DNA of 55,801 nucleotides, from assembly GCA_016744375.1 (NCBI GenBank), contig JADGEM010000026.1, positions 1-55,801 of the forward strand, given 5' to 3'. Below, piece by piece: positions 27,000 to 38,100 of the stretch. This DNA comes from Gammaproteobacteria bacterium. GTDB lineage: Bacteria; Pseudomonadota; Gammaproteobacteria; GRL18. A program made the position numbers and the translations under genes. Numbering within the stretch: position 1 is the first letter of the stretch; each line of letters starts with the position of its first letter. The notes under the pieces were generated by a model. The model had not been told where the DNA came from. It saw only the letters and a program-made list of their open reading frames with translations, and did no database searches.

Positions 27000-29120
27000 A
27001 TGAACAGTAAAATAATTTTTAAACAGTTTTTATTGGCTGTTTTATGGGGCATATCCATAAGCGTTGTGGGTGCTGTACATGCCGCTAATATGCTTGAAGA
27101 TATCTCCTTTGCTTCGATTCCAGGAGACAAGGTTCAGGTAGTTTTACAATTTAGTGAAACTGCACCGGAACCGGGTACTTTTACAATTGACAGTCCTGCC
27201 CGGATTGCATTAGATTTTCCTGATACGGGTGTTGCTCTGAGTAAAAAGCGTCAGTCAATTGGTATTGGTCTGGCTCGCAGTATAACAGCGGTTGCAGCGG
27301 GAGGACGTACTCGTGTTGTTTTGAACATGGTGGCTTTAACCAAATATTCAACAGAGATTGATGGCAATAGAGTGGTTATTGTTCTTGATGAAGCCAATGT
27401 TGCACGTTCTACCGCATCATTAGGTCGAAATACAATTAAAGATATTGATTTCCGTCTTGGGGATGAAGGTGAAGGAAATATTATTATTACTTTTTCTGAG
27501 CAACCCAAAAATGTTAATGTAAAACAGGAATATGAAAAACTGATTGTTGAGGTTAAAAACGTCAGCTTGCCCCGTAATTTAGAACGACGTCTGGATGTGA
27601 ATGACTTTAATACACCAGTCTCATTTATTGACACGTTTGCATCTGGAAAAAATATAAGATTATTGGTTGATACTAAAAGTGAATTTGAGCACTTAGGCTA
27701 CCAGGCTGGTAATACATTTACAATTGAAGTAAAAGGGCTCACCAAGGCGCAAAAAGAAGCCAGAGCCAAAGCTAAATTTGGTTACTCAGGTGAGAGACTG
27801 TCTTTAAACTTTCAGGATATTGAAGTCCGTGCAGTATTACAGCTAATTGCAGATTTTACCGGTAAAAACATGGTTACCAGTGACACGGTCAGTGGCAGTA
27901 TTACACTGAGATTAAAAAATGTCCCATGGGATCAGGCTCTTGCTATTATCCTGAAGACTAAAGGTCTTGGTATGCGTGAAGAAGGTAATGTTATGCGAGT
28001 TGCTCCGGCCGAAGAGCTTGCTGCGATTGAAAAGCAAGAACTGGAAGCCAAAAAGCAAATTGCTGATTTACTGCCATTAGTGACTGAAACCATCCAGCTT
28101 CAATATGTACCTGCTTCGTCTGTTGTTAAGTTGCTTGATGATATGGGGGAGACAGAAGCTTCTAAAAATCAGGCAAGTAGTTCTTCTGGCGATGCTGCTG
28201 GAGATGACGAGGGTGCTTCTTATATTTCTTCCAGAGCGACGATTGTCGGTGATGATAGAACCAATAAATTAATTGTCCGTGATACCGCAAGAAATATCTC
28301 TCAATTAAGAAATTTGATTGAGCAAATTGACACGCCAACCCGCCAGGTGTTAATTGATGCCCGGGTTGTTTCTGCCGGGGATGATTTTAACAAACAAGTG
28401 GGTCTAAAGTGGAATTATCGTACTGTTGATAAAGACTCCCATCAGGGTGGCGGGGTTAATGAACTGAAAGAGCGAGGTTTTGATGTTGTAAATAATCGCT
28501 CTGTTGGTAACCACAAAACCGCTGATGCGTTGGTTGATTTAGGAGAAGGTCTCATTAACGGCAAGGGAGGGGTTTTTGGTCTTACCTTTGCATTTATTAA
28601 TAATGGTCTTATTGATCTTGAAATTTCAGCTTCTCAGGAAGAAGGCACTTCTGAATTGATATCCAGTCCAAGAGTTGTGACAACCAACGGTTCTCCTGCA
28701 AAAATTAAAGCAGGTACTGAAATCCCTTATTTGGAACAAAATGAAAGTGGTAATACCGTGGCATTTAAGGATGCGGTTCTGAGTCTTGAAGTGACACCAT
28801 TGATTATTCCTGGTAATAAGGTTCATATGGAACTTAAAATTAATAAAGACGTGCCGGACTTTTCACAAGCTGTTCTGGGTGTTCCAGCAATTGATACGAA
28901 AGAAATTCTCACTTCTGTCCTGGTTGATAATGGAGACACTGTGGTTCTGGGTGGTATCTTTGAGCGAGAGTTAAGAACGGGCACAGACTCCGTTCCAATA
29001 CTGGGTGATATTCCTGTCATTGGTTCTGCTTTCAGAGTGAAGAATAAGCAAGATGACAAATCTGAGTTGATTATCTTTATCACTCCCAAGATTATGGATG
29101 AGACATTATCCGTTCGATAA
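27000..29120 (+). CDS. pilQ: Type IV pilus secretin PilQ
   Basis: PilQ forms the outer-membrane channel through which the pilus passes. The 706-residue protein has a signal peptide (ending VHAA near 30), two AMIN domains (about 35-130 and 145-240) that bind peptidoglycan, and an STN/N0 domain (GERLSLNFQDIEVRAVLQLIADFTG). An N1/NolW domain follows, and the secretin domain has SSPRVVTTNGSPAKIKAGTEIPY and VVLGGIFERE. It ends the pil operon, with a terminator 25 bases after its stop codon. Confidence 0.97.
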   Translation: MNSKIIFKQFLLAVLWGISISVVGAVHAANMLEDISFASIPGDKVQVVLQFSETAPEPGTFTIDSPARIALDFPDTGVALSKKRQSIGIGLARSITAVAAGGRTRVVLNMVALTKYSTEIDGNRVVIVLDEANVARSTASLGRNTIKDIDFRLGDEGEGNIIITFSEQPKNVNVKQEYEKLIVEVKNVSLPRNLERRLDVNDFNTPVSFIDTFASGKNIRLLVDTKSEFEHLGYQAGNTFTIEVKGLTKAQKEARAKAKFGYSGERLSLNFQDIEVRAVLQLIADFTGKNMVTSDTVSGSITLRLKNVPWDQALAIILKTKGLGMREEGNVMRVAPAEELAAIEKQELEAKKQIADLLPLVTETIQLQYVPASSVVKLLDDMGETEASKNQASSSSGDAAGDDEGASYISSRATIVGDDRTNKLIVRDTARNISQLRNLIEQIDTPTRQVLIDARVVSAGDDFNKQVGLKWNYRTVDKDSHQGGGVNELKERGFDVVNNRSVGNHKTADALVDLGEGLINGKGGVFGLTFAFINNGLIDLEISASQEEGTSELISSPRVVTTNGSPAKIKAGTEIPYLEQNESGNTVAFKDAVLSLEVTPLIIPGNKVHMELKINKDVPDFSQAVLGVPAIDTKEILTSVLVDNGDTVVLGGIFERELRTGTDSVPILGDIPVIGSAFRVKNKQDDKSELIIFITPKIMDETLSVR

Positions 29121-29142
29121 ATGACTCAATTCATGTAATGAT

Positions 29143-29177
29143 AAAAGGGCTGCCGGTAAACCGCAGCCCTTTTTTTA
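29143..29177 (+). terminator. Intrinsic terminator after pilQ
   Basis: GGGCTG and CAGCCC pair, extended by an inner CGG/CCG with a one-base bulge and TAAA loop, followed by seven Ts. It separates the pil genes from aroK, which then probably has its own promoter. Confidence 0.9.
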
Positions 29178-29264
29178 TATGTGTGCCTGGTTAGTCAGCA
29201 AAGACACTTGATTAAATTAGTATGATTTGTCATATTACACTTCAAAAATATCTTGTCCTTCCTT

Positions 29265-29783
29265 ATGGAGCGTATCATTAGTAATATTATTTTAATCGGT
29301 CCTATGGGGGCCGGAAAAACAACAATTGGGCGCCAGATAGCCAGAGTTCTCGGTTTTGATTTTTTTGACAGTGATCGTGAAATTGAGGAGAGAACCGGTG
29401 TGACTATCCCTCTGATCTTTGAGTTGGAAGGTGAAGATGGTTTTCGCCGAAGAGAAATTGATGTCATAGCTGAGCTGTCCAGGAAAAAAAATATCGTTCT
29501 GGCGACCGGTGGTGGGGCGGTTTTAAAACAAGAAAACCAACAGGCTCTGAAATCTTCGGGTACCGTCGTTTATCTTCGTGCAGGAATTGATGATTTACTG
29601 GAAAGAACCTCTAAAGATAAAAATCGACCTCTTTTGCAAACCGATAACCCCAGAAAAAAACTTGAATCAATTCTCATAGAGAGGGAACCCATATATCGAG
29701 AATTAGCTGATATAATACTCGAAACAAACCAAATGACAGTTTATACAGCTGTTAAAGAACTGGAAAGTTTAGTTCGTAAATAA
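29265..29783 (+). CDS. aroK: Shikimate kinase
   Basis: Phosphorylates shikimate at the 3-hydroxyl, step five of the shikimate pathway. The 172-residue protein has Walker [12 protein letters not shown], the shikimate-binding [20 protein letters not shown] and the GGGAV glycine motif. LRA..DLLERT..DKNRPLL is the lid. I choose ATG 29265; a TTG at 29253 in the same frame is the alternative, and neither has a good ribosome binding site. It sits before aroB, as in most gammaproteobacteria. Confidence 0.95.
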   Translation: MERIISNIILIGPMGAGKTTIGRQIARVLGFDFFDSDREIEERTGVTIPLIFELEGEDGFRRREIDVIAELSRKKNIVLATGGGAVLKQENQQALKSSGTVVYLRAGIDDLLERTSKDKNRPLLQTDNPRKKLESILIEREPIYRELADIILETNQMTVYTAVKELESLVRK

Positions 29784-29829
29784 GTTGATTAACTTGTAAG
29801 TTAATACAAAATAACATGAAACATAGAAT

Positions 29830-30924
29830 ATGATTACATTAAATGTCGAATTAGATGAGCGCAGCTATCCCATTTTTATTGGGCAGAACTTATTTGGAGA
29901 CAAATCTCTTATTGCCCCCTATGTGAGTGGTAAACAAGTTGTTATTGTTACAAATGAAACAATTGCACCATTATATCTTGATGCTGTAAAAAAACTTTTT
30001 TCAGATTACCAGTGTGAAACGGTTATCTTACCGGATGGTGAAGTTTATAAAACTTATGATGGTATTTTACCCATTATTGATTGTTTAATGGAAAATAAGT
30101 TTGATCGTCGAGTGACATTAATTGCTTTGGGCGGTGGTGTTATCGGTGATATGACTGGATATGCTGCTGCAATTTACCGGCGAGGTGTTAATTTTATTCA
30201 AGTTCCGACGACACTCCTGGCACAGGTTGATTCATCCGTGGGTGGAAAAACAGGTGTTAACCATCCTCTGGGTAAAAATATGATTGGGGCGTTTCACCAG
30301 CCTCAATGTGTGCTGGCTGATACCAATACTCTGGATACTCTGGATGATAGACAGTTAAGCGCGGGCGTGGCTGAAGTGATTAAATATGCATTAATTAACA
30401 GCAGTCAATTTTATCAATGGTTAAGTGATAATATGTCGGCCTTGATTAATCGGGAATCGGATGCTTTGGCCTATGCTATTGAATTTTCCTGTCAGGATAA
30501 AGCCAATGTGGTTGCTGCAGATGAACGCGAAGAAGGGCAAAGAGCTCTACTTAATCTCGGCCACACGTTTGGACACGCAATTGAGACAGGGTTGGGATAT
30601 GGTAATTGTCTGCACGGTGAAGCAGTAGCAATTGGTATGGCTATGGCAGCTGATCTTTCGGTGAGGCATGGCTGGATTGATTCGACAGTTCAGCAGCAAA
30701 TAGTTTCATTAATTACTCAAGCAAACTTGCCGACACAAATTCCTGTTGTTCAGGGTGTACGCCTTTCAGTACAAATGCTTTTAGAGCTAATGGCCGGAGA
30801 CAAAAAAGTACTTGACGGTCAGTTGCACCTCGTTTTAATTGACGCATTGGGAAGCAGTCTGATTACATCTGACTTTAATATTGAAAAATTAACCGAAACA
30901 TTACAGGCTTTTGCAACAGAATAA
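29830..30924 (+). CDS. aroB: 3-Dehydroquinate synthase
   Basis: NAD- and metal-dependent cyclisation of DAHP to 3-dehydroquinate, step two of the shikimate pathway. The 364-residue protein has NAD-binding DGEVYKTYD and GGGVIGDMTGYAAAIYRRGV. FIQVPTTLLAQVDSSVGGKTGVNHPLGKNMIGAFHQP and the metal-site histidines in LNLGHTFGHAIE and LHGEAVAIGM follow. Normal length; no visible defects. Confidence 0.97.
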   Translation: MITLNVELDERSYPIFIGQNLFGDKSLIAPYVSGKQVVIVTNETIAPLYLDAVKKLFSDYQCETVILPDGEVYKTYDGILPIIDCLMENKFDRRVTLIALGGGVIGDMTGYAAAIYRRGVNFIQVPTTLLAQVDSSVGGKTGVNHPLGKNMIGAFHQPQCVLADTNTLDTLDDRQLSAGVAEVIKYALINSSQFYQWLSDNMSALINRESDALAYAIEFSCQDKANVVAADEREEGQRALLNLGHTFGHAIETGLGYGNCLHGEAVAIGMAMAADLSVRHGWIDSTVQQQIVSLITQANLPTQIPVVQGVRLSVQMLLELMAGDKKVLDGQLHLVLIDALGSSLITSDFNIEKLTETLQAFATE

Positions 30925-30943
30925 AGACATAAAGAATTCACTT

Positions 30944-32092
30944 ATGAGCAATCTTGCAAACTATGCGGTATCTGAACACAACTCTAAAGGTCGATTGACT
31001 TTTGAATCGGCTCCGCAATTTCGTAGCCAAACTCAACGTGATCGAGACAGAGTGATTCACTCTGGTGCTTTTAGACGTTTAGAATATAAAACTCAGGTTT
31101 TTGTCAACCATGAAGGTGATATGTTTCGTACTCGCCTGACTCACTCAATTGAAGTTGCACAAATCGGGCGTTCAATTGCTCGTGTTATGAAGCTGAATGA
31201 GGATCTGGTTGAGGCTATTTGTCTGGCCCATGATCTGGGGCATACGCCATTTGGCCATGCCGGACAAGATGCACTTAATCGATGCATGAAAAAATATGGT
31301 GGTTTTGAACATAATCTTCAATCATTAAGAGTGGTTGATCAGCTGGAAGAGCGCTATGCTGATTTTTCAGGTTTAAATCTGACTTTTGAAGCACGAGAAG
31401 GTATTTTAAAGCATTGCTCAAAAGTAGAAGCGCGAAAATTAGGGGAGTTGGGGCAACGTTTTATCCAACAGACCCAGCCATCATTAGAAGCTCAAGTTGC
31501 TGATCTTGCTGATGCAATTGCCTATAATAATCATGATCTGGATGATGGTTTAAGAGCTGGTTTAATTGAAATGGAGTCACTTCGTGAACAGACTCTGTTT
31601 GCAATGCACTTTGATGATGTCAGCCAGGCCTGGTCATCACTTCCTGTCAGGCGAATGATTTATGAGACAATTCGTAGAATGATTAACTATCAAGTAGTGG
31701 ATCTGGTGGAGACATCGCAGGCAAATGTAAAAAAACTGGGACCTCAGTCAATTGCAGATATTCGCCAATCGGAGCGTCTCATTAAACTCAGTGGTGTTGG
31801 TTATAGTCAGCATAAAGCATTGAAAAAATTTCTCAAAGAGACTCTGTACTGCCATTATCGAGTCCATCGTATGAGCCTGAAAGCTTCAAAAATTATTCTT
31901 TCTCTATTTGAAGTCTTTATGGATGATGTCAGAGTCCTGCCAAAGGATGTACAATATCGTATTACATCGGAGACATCGCAAGAGAATGAATCTCACCAGG
32001 CCAGAATGATTGCTGACTATATTGCCGGGATGACAGATCGTTTTGCTATTTCTGAGTATGAAAAACTATTTAACCCGCTGACTTTGACTTGA
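30944..32092 (+). CDS. dgt: dGTPase-like HD-domain triphosphohydrolase
   Basis: This family removes triphosphate from dGTP or other dNTPs. The 382-residue protein has RDRDRVIHSGAFRRLEYKTQVF, RTRLTHSIEVAQIGRSIAR and the HD metal site CLAHDLGHTPFGHAGQ. DLADAIAYNNHDLDDGL carries the later Asp. It is shorter than E. coli Dgt and matches the type-2 dGTPase-like proteins. ATG 30944 fits the family N-terminus MSNLANYAV; an earlier TTG at 30911 would overlap aroB. Its place between aroB and damX is known in several gammaproteobacteria. Confidence 0.92.
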   Translation: MSNLANYAVSEHNSKGRLTFESAPQFRSQTQRDRDRVIHSGAFRRLEYKTQVFVNHEGDMFRTRLTHSIEVAQIGRSIARVMKLNEDLVEAICLAHDLGHTPFGHAGQDALNRCMKKYGGFEHNLQSLRVVDQLEERYADFSGLNLTFEAREGILKHCSKVEARKLGELGQRFIQQTQPSLEAQVADLADAIAYNNHDLDDGLRAGLIEMESLREQTLFAMHFDDVSQAWSSLPVRRMIYETIRRMINYQVVDLVETSQANVKKLGPQSIADIRQSERLIKLSGVGYSQHKALKKFLKETLYCHYRVHRMSLKASKIILSLFEVFMDDVRVLPKDVQYRITSETSQENESHQARMIADYIAGMTDRFAISEYEKLFNPLTLT

Positions 32093-32168
32093 GTGATATG
32101 ACTCAGGTTAAAAATTGACCAAAATTTACATAGTCCCGCATTGGGTTCAGTAAAATAGGGAGTTGCAT

Positions 32169-35009
32169 GTGCCACAATTGGACCGACTAGGCTTAAGAGA
32201 AAACCCATTTAAGAAGAACACCGATCAACGCTATTTTTATGCAGATAAAAATCGGGCTCAAATTATAGAATCAACTGAGCACCTGATTGAGTTCTCAAGT
32301 AATCTTCAAGTCATAATTGGGGAGTCCGGGGTTGGGAAAAGCCATTTATTGGAAGCACTGGCTAACCGGATTGATAATAATTGGCGAATTGCAAAGTGTA
32401 ATAATACAGAGCAATACGATACGCTTTCACTTATTCAGGCAATTCTTGATGACTTTGGTGCAAAACAGGGTGAGCATTCTGATCCCCTGGAGGTACTGGA
32501 AACACAGCTTGCAGAAATTGCCCTATTAGGATTTAAACCGGTTCTTCTGGTTGATAATGCCCAAAACCTCTCCATTGACTCTTTACGTTTTCTTATTCAA
32601 CTTTCTCAGCAAAAGCAGAATGAAGATCCTTATATTAATATTGTTTTATTTGCTACGGAAGGCATTACTGAATCCATACAAAGTGCTGAGCTGAGAGATT
32701 TTAGAGATATTGTCCATATTGCAGAACTAAATCGCTTTGATAAAGAGGGAGTTTCCGGTTACTTAAGACATAAAATGGCTGTTGTCGGTTATGATAGAGA
32801 ATTGCCCTTTACTACTCGTATTATTGATAGTATTTATAATAACTCTGAGGGATTACCAGAAAAAATTAATTATTTTGCGGATAAGTTTTTGGCATCCAGT
32901 GGTAAGGCCGAAAACTATATTGAGACTGCTGACAGCCATGAGCTTGGGAGTAACCCTGACGCAAGCATGGGTGCAGCAAGTTTAAATAAACAAATTGATG
33001 AACTTATAACACCAAAGGATGATGGGCATTTGAGCCAGGAATACGATGATAATGACTTGCAGGATGATCGAAGTGATCGTGCCGCAGAACAAATCAGCCG
33101 ATTAGCTGAAAAATTTGAAGAAATAGAGCAATTGGGTGAACAATCCGCTGATTCATTCTTTATGGATGGTAACTTAGAAGAGAAAAATAATGACGCTGAT
33201 GGGTTAACCGAGCATGATTTCCCATCTGAACCATCTGAACCATCAGCAAATCAGTATGATGATGAATCATCTTCTGGTTTACCAAAATTTATCATTCCGA
33301 TAGCCGTTGTTGGTATATTATTCGTTGCTATCCTTGTTATCAATAGTGTTTTTGATAACAAGGATCAAGAAACTTCTCAGCAGGTAGGTAATGAAAAAAT
33401 TGAATTATTGCCGCTCGAGTTACCGCCGCAGCAATCTGAAGAGAAAAGCACACCAGAAACTATTTTGAAGGAGAATGGTACTCTGGCGGGGACTCAGGCA
33501 GTAACTCCTCATAAAACGCCATTAGAAACAGTGACAGATGCTGCGCCTAACACCCAGGCTGATAGCATAGTAAATGTAGAAGAAGTTGAAATTACTCAGA
33601 AAGTTGAGGCAGAACTGGATGTGCTTGAACCGGCAGAGCCAAATTCGGTTATAGACGAAATACCAACTGCAGTAAGTCCTGTAGCTGAACTGACTCGCAT
33701 TGAACCAGAACCGGTCATTGGCTCAGATAGCCCTCAGTATATCACTGTAATGGGTCATTATTTGGAACAAGATATTACTTTGATTGTCCGCTGGGGCAAC
33801 AATAAAAAAGAATTTTCGGAAAAACAGACACCGGAACAATGGCAGTATATAAGCAACAACAAAATCAAATTACATCTTACGACGGGAATTGAGGCACGGC
33901 AATGGCTGATTTCTGCTAAAAACTCCCGAGATGTTCAATCAGCAGAAATTAAATTTAATGTTGTCAGGCCTTTTATTGCAAAAATGATGATTAAGAGTAT
34001 TGCGCCCAGCCCATTTATTGGGAGTGATAAGCGTCAGACCATAAAAATTATAGGTCAGGGTTTTTCAAAACAGACCACAATAGAACTTAAATGGGCTAAA
34101 AATAAAAAGCAGTTTTCATCTCGATTGACCCCCAGTCAATTTGAATTTATAAGCTCGGATGAAATTCGACTTTTTATTGCAACCGGCATTAAAGAACGTA
34201 AATGGCATGTATTGGCAATTGCTCCTCAGGGGAATACCAGCAGTTCTTCTTTTAATGTCGTGCAGATTAAAAAGACAGTGAACTCAGCTTTAACCACCGG
34301 CTTGAGCTCGAGTTCGAATCTGGCCTATCAGCCGGTGTTGAAAGATGAAGGTTGGATCAAACAACAGGCGGATACAAACTATACCATTCAATTGTTTGGC
34401 TCTCATAACAAACAGGCTATTGATGACTTAATTAAAAAATATTCTCTAAAGGGCGATATTATTCGCTTTAAAACTCAACGAGATGGCAAAAGCTGGTTCA
34501 CTTTGACCTATGGTAATTATAAGTCAAAACAATTGGCCAATGCGGCAGTGGCAACACTGGTACCTGCATTGACTACGCCAACCCCATGGATTAGGAGTAT
34601 GGGGAGTATTAAGGAAATCCTGCGAACTGAGAGTGCAGAGCTTAAATCAGATGAGAAAGTATCGGTTAAGCAAGCTCCCAATAGTCTGTCATCTGATAAG
34701 GTTCGTTCAGGCCTTAAAGACGAAGCATGGATCTGGACACAAAACCCTGCTGACTATACGGTTCAACTGATTGCATTGAGTTCTGAAGATGGAGTTAAGG
34801 ATTATATTAAACGCTATAAACTGCAGTCAGAAGCTGTTTATTTTAAAACCATCCGTAATGGCAAGGCTCTCTTTGTTTTACTCTATGGTCAATATCGTGA
34901 TAAGAAGCAGGCCACACAGGAAGGGGATAACTTGGCCTTAAAAGTAAAAGACAGTAAACCATGGGTGCGCAGTTTTTCTGCAATCCATGGAATGATGAAT
35001 GGCAGATGA
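32169..35009 (+). CDS. damX: Enlarged DamX-like protein: AAA ATPase, two Ig-like repeats, two SPOR domains
   Basis: DamX proteins act at the division septum, where SPOR domains bind denuded glycan. This one has an ExeA-type AAA ATPase at the N-terminus (about 1-240; Walker A GESGVGKS at 53-60, Walker B PVLLVDNAQ). An acidic linker, a membrane helix near 371-390 and a Pro/Glu-rich periplasmic linker follow. Then come two similar beta-rich modules (about 512-600 and 612-700, each opening P-x-IGSD and ending FNVV) and two SPOR domains (about 734-815 and 860-940). At 946 residues it is about twice E. coli DamX. GTG 32169 is preceded by AGGGAG at 6 bases, so I prefer it to TTG 32163. The aroB-damX-gltB neighbourhood supports the name. 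Confidence 0.85.
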   Translation: MPQLDRLGLRENPFKKNTDQRYFYADKNRAQIIESTEHLIEFSSNLQVIIGESGVGKSHLLEALANRIDNNWRIAKCNNTEQYDTLSLIQAILDDFGAKQGEHSDPLEVLETQLAEIALLGFKPVLLVDNAQNLSIDSLRFLIQLSQQKQNEDPYINIVLFATEGITESIQSAELRDFRDIVHIAELNRFDKEGVSGYLRHKMAVVGYDRELPFTTRIIDSIYNNSEGLPEKINYFADKFLASSGKAENYIETADSHELGSNPDASMGAASLNKQIDELITPKDDGHLSQEYDDNDLQDDRSDRAAEQISRLAEKFEEIEQLGEQSADSFFMDGNLEEKNNDADGLTEHDFPSEPSEPSANQYDDESSSGLPKFIIPIAVVGILFVAILVINSVFDNKDQETSQQVGNEKIELLPLELPPQQSEEKSTPETILKENGTLAGTQAVTPHKTPLETVTDAAPNTQADSIVNVEEVEITQKVEAELDVLEPAEPNSVIDEIPTAVSPVAELTRIEPEPVIGSDSPQYITVMGHYLEQDITLIVRWGNNKKEFSEKQTPEQWQYISNNKIKLHLTTGIEARQWLISAKNSRDVQSAEIKFNVVRPFIAKMMIKSIAPSPFIGSDKRQTIKIIGQGFSKQTTIELKWAKNKKQFSSRLTPSQFEFISSDEIRLFIATGIKERKWHVLAIAPQGNTSSSSFNVVQIKKTVNSALTTGLSSSSNLAYQPVLKDEGWIKQQADTNYTIQLFGSHNKQAIDDLIKKYSLKGDIIRFKTQRDGKSWFTLTYGNYKSKQLANAAVATLVPALTTPTPWIRSMGSIKEILRTESAELKSDEKVSVKQAPNSLSSDKVRSGLKDEAWIWTQNPADYTVQLIALSSEDGVKDYIKRYKLQSEAVYFKTIRNGKALFVLLYGQYRDKKQATQEGDNLALKVKDSKPWVRSFSAIHGMMNGR

Positions 35010-35034
35010 CAGAACAATAATGAAAGGGTATAAT
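35006..35034 (+). promoter_or_regulatory. Sigma-70 promoter for gltBD
   Basis: ATGACA (35006-35011, one mismatch to TTGACA) and TATAAT (35029-35034) are 17 bases apart. The -35 element overlaps the damX stop codon. It gives a leader of about 80 bases before the gltB start. Confidence 0.65.
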
Positions 35035-35122
35035 ATCGGGCCTTTCGCCTCATAGATTATTAATCATAGTCATAGACAGACGTAAGGATTACATTCATTA
35101 TATCCATCATTTGAGGTCTGTA

Positions 35123-38100
35123 ATGCCAGCATTTGAACCAAATAGCCCTTCTTTTTATGATAACTCTTTGTATGAAAAGAGTGAGCAAGGGGCAACTAAA
35201 CAATATTTTCCTAAAGAGCTGGAATCCACTCTTTATCGACCTTCATTTGAAAAAGATAATTGCGGTTTTGGTCTAATCGCCCATATGGACGGTGCCAGTA
35301 GTCACTGGTTGGTTGACACTGCTGTTAAAGCATTGACTCGAATGACTCACCGCGGTGGTATTTCTGCTGATGGCAAAACGGGTGATGGTTGTGGGCTATT
35401 GCTGCAAAAGCCAGATGCTTTAATGCAAGCAGTGGCTAAAGAACAAAATATTCACTTAAACAGCAATTATGCAGTTGCAGTTGTCTTTCTAAATAACGAT
35501 ACAGTTAAAGCAGAAAAAGCAAGAAATAGAATTGAGCAGGAGCTGTCTCAAGAAGGTCTGGATGTGGCCGGTTGGCGTGTTGTACCCGTTGATGAAAGTG
35601 TACTGGGTGAAGATGCCAAAGCATCGCTTCCTCAGATTGAACATGTTTTTGTCAATGCGACAAATGATATGGATACAGCGTCTTTTGATCGTCACCTTTA
35701 TATTGCTCGTCGTCGAGCAGAAAAATTGATACAGGAAACGGATGAAGTCTTTTATATTCCCTCAATGACTTCACAGGTGATTTCATACAAAGGTCTGGTT
35801 ATGCCAGACATTTTACCCCAGTTTTATAAAGATCTGACGGATCCGCGTATGGCTTCGGGCATGAGTGTTTTTCACCAGCGTTTTTCAACGAATACCTGGC
35901 CAGAGTGGCGTTTGGCGCAGCCATTCCGTTATCTGGCTCACAATGGTGAAATTAATACCATACAGGGTAATCGTAACTGGTCGGTTGCTCGTGGGCATAA
36001 GTTTGCTACGCCTTTGATTCCTACAATGGATGATATATGTCCGTTGGTTTCAATGAGTGGTTCAGACTCCAGCAGTATGGATAATATGCTGGAAGCCCTG
36101 TTGGCAGGCGGCATGGATATCTTTCGGGCAATGCGTTTGTTAATCCCACCAGCATGGCAGAATGTGGGTACCATGGATGCTGATTTAAAAGCTTTCTATG
36201 AATATAATTCCATGCATATGGAAGCATGGGATGGGCCAGCGGGTATTGTTATGACCGACGGTCGTTATGCCGCCTGTACTCTGGATCGAAATGGTTTACG
36301 TCCTGCACGCTATGTGATCACTCGAAATACACAGGGTACTAATGGTCTTAAAGAGGCCAATTATACAGATTGTGTTATTACCCTGGCTTCTGAAACCGGA
36401 GTTTATGACTACAGTGAAATTGATGTCGTGGCCAAAGGACGTTTAAAACCTGGCCAGATGTTAGCTGCAGATACTCAAACGGGTGAATTGCTCTTACCTG
36501 ACGATGTGGATCAGCATTTAAAATCTCAACAGCCGTACAAGCAATGGCTGCGCTCAGGCATTAAATATCTTAAATCTGAACTTTTTGAACCATCAGTGCT
36601 GGTCGGCTGTATGGACGAAGATCTCTTTAAGGTCTATGAAAAGCAATTTCAGATAACCAATGAAGAAAAAGAATATGTAATTAAGGTGCTGGCAGAAAAT
36701 GCGGCAGAAGCCATTGGCTCAATGGGTGATGACACTCCGATGGCCGTGCTTTCCAGCCGTGTCAGACCACTTTATGATTATTTCCGTCAGCAATTTGCTC
36801 AGGTGACCAATCCACCGATTGATCCCATTCGTGAAAGTATTGTCATGTCATTAGAGACTTGTCTCGGGGCTGAAAAAAATCTTTTTGAAGAAACTGCAGA
36901 ACATGCACAACGACTGCTGGTTGATTCTCCAGTTCTGTCCTGTGCCAAGTATGAAAACCTGATTGGACTGGATAATCCGGATTATAGCAATGTCATTATC
37001 GATCTGAATTATTCACCAAAACTGACCCTCAGAGAAGCTATCTCCAGTGTCTGCCAACAAGCAGAACAAGCAGTTAATGACGGTAAGGTTGTTATTGTAC
37101 TGGATGATAAAAAACTGGCAAAAGATAAAATTACTCTGCATGCATTGATGGCCACAGGTGCGGTACATCATCACCTGATTGCTAAGGGTATGCGTTGTGA
37201 TGCTAATCTTATTGTAAAAACTGGTACTGCCCGTGATCCGCATCACTTTGCCACATTGATTGGTTATGGTGCCTCTGCAGTTTATCCTTATATGGCTTAT
37301 GAAACACTGGCTAAACTGATTAAGCACAATGAAATTAAAGATACTGATATTGGTAAAGTGACCAAGGCCTATCGTAAAGGTATTAATAAAGGCTTGTACA
37401 AGGTGATGTCCAAAATGGGGATCTCAACCATTGCCAGCTATCGAGGATCACAACTATTTGAAGCCATTGGTATTGATGAAGAAGTCACTGAAATGTGCTT
37501 TAAAGGGACTACCAGCCGTATTTCCGGTGCAGGTTTCAGTCATTTTGATTCGGATCAGCGCTTTTTAAATAAAGTCGCCTGGAATCCTCGTAAAACAAAT
37601 GATCATGGTGGTATTTACCGCTATGTTCATGGCGGAGAATATCATGCCTATAATCCGGATGTGGTCCAATACATGCAACAAGCTGTGCAGTCTGGTGATT
37701 ATAGTATTTATCGAAAATATGCAGACGAAGTGAATCAACGCCCGATTGCAACTTTGCGTGATTTACTGAAATTGCGTGAAGATATTAATGCCATCCCGCT
37801 TGAGGACGTAGAGCCTGCTGAAAATATGTTTAATCGTTTTGACAGTGCCGCAATGTCTTTAGGTGCCTTATCACCGGAAGCTCATGAAACACTGGCAGAG
37901 GCAATGAACAGACTTGGAGCACGTTCTAACTCTGGTGAAGGCGGTGAAGATCCAGTGCGCTTTAACACGCTTAAAGTGTCTAAGATTAAACAAATTGCAT
38001 CAGGTCGTTTTGGTGTCACACCGCACTACCTGGTCAATGCTGAAGTTTTGCAGATTAAAGTGGCTCAGGGTGCTAAACCAGGTGAAGGTGGTCAGTTACC

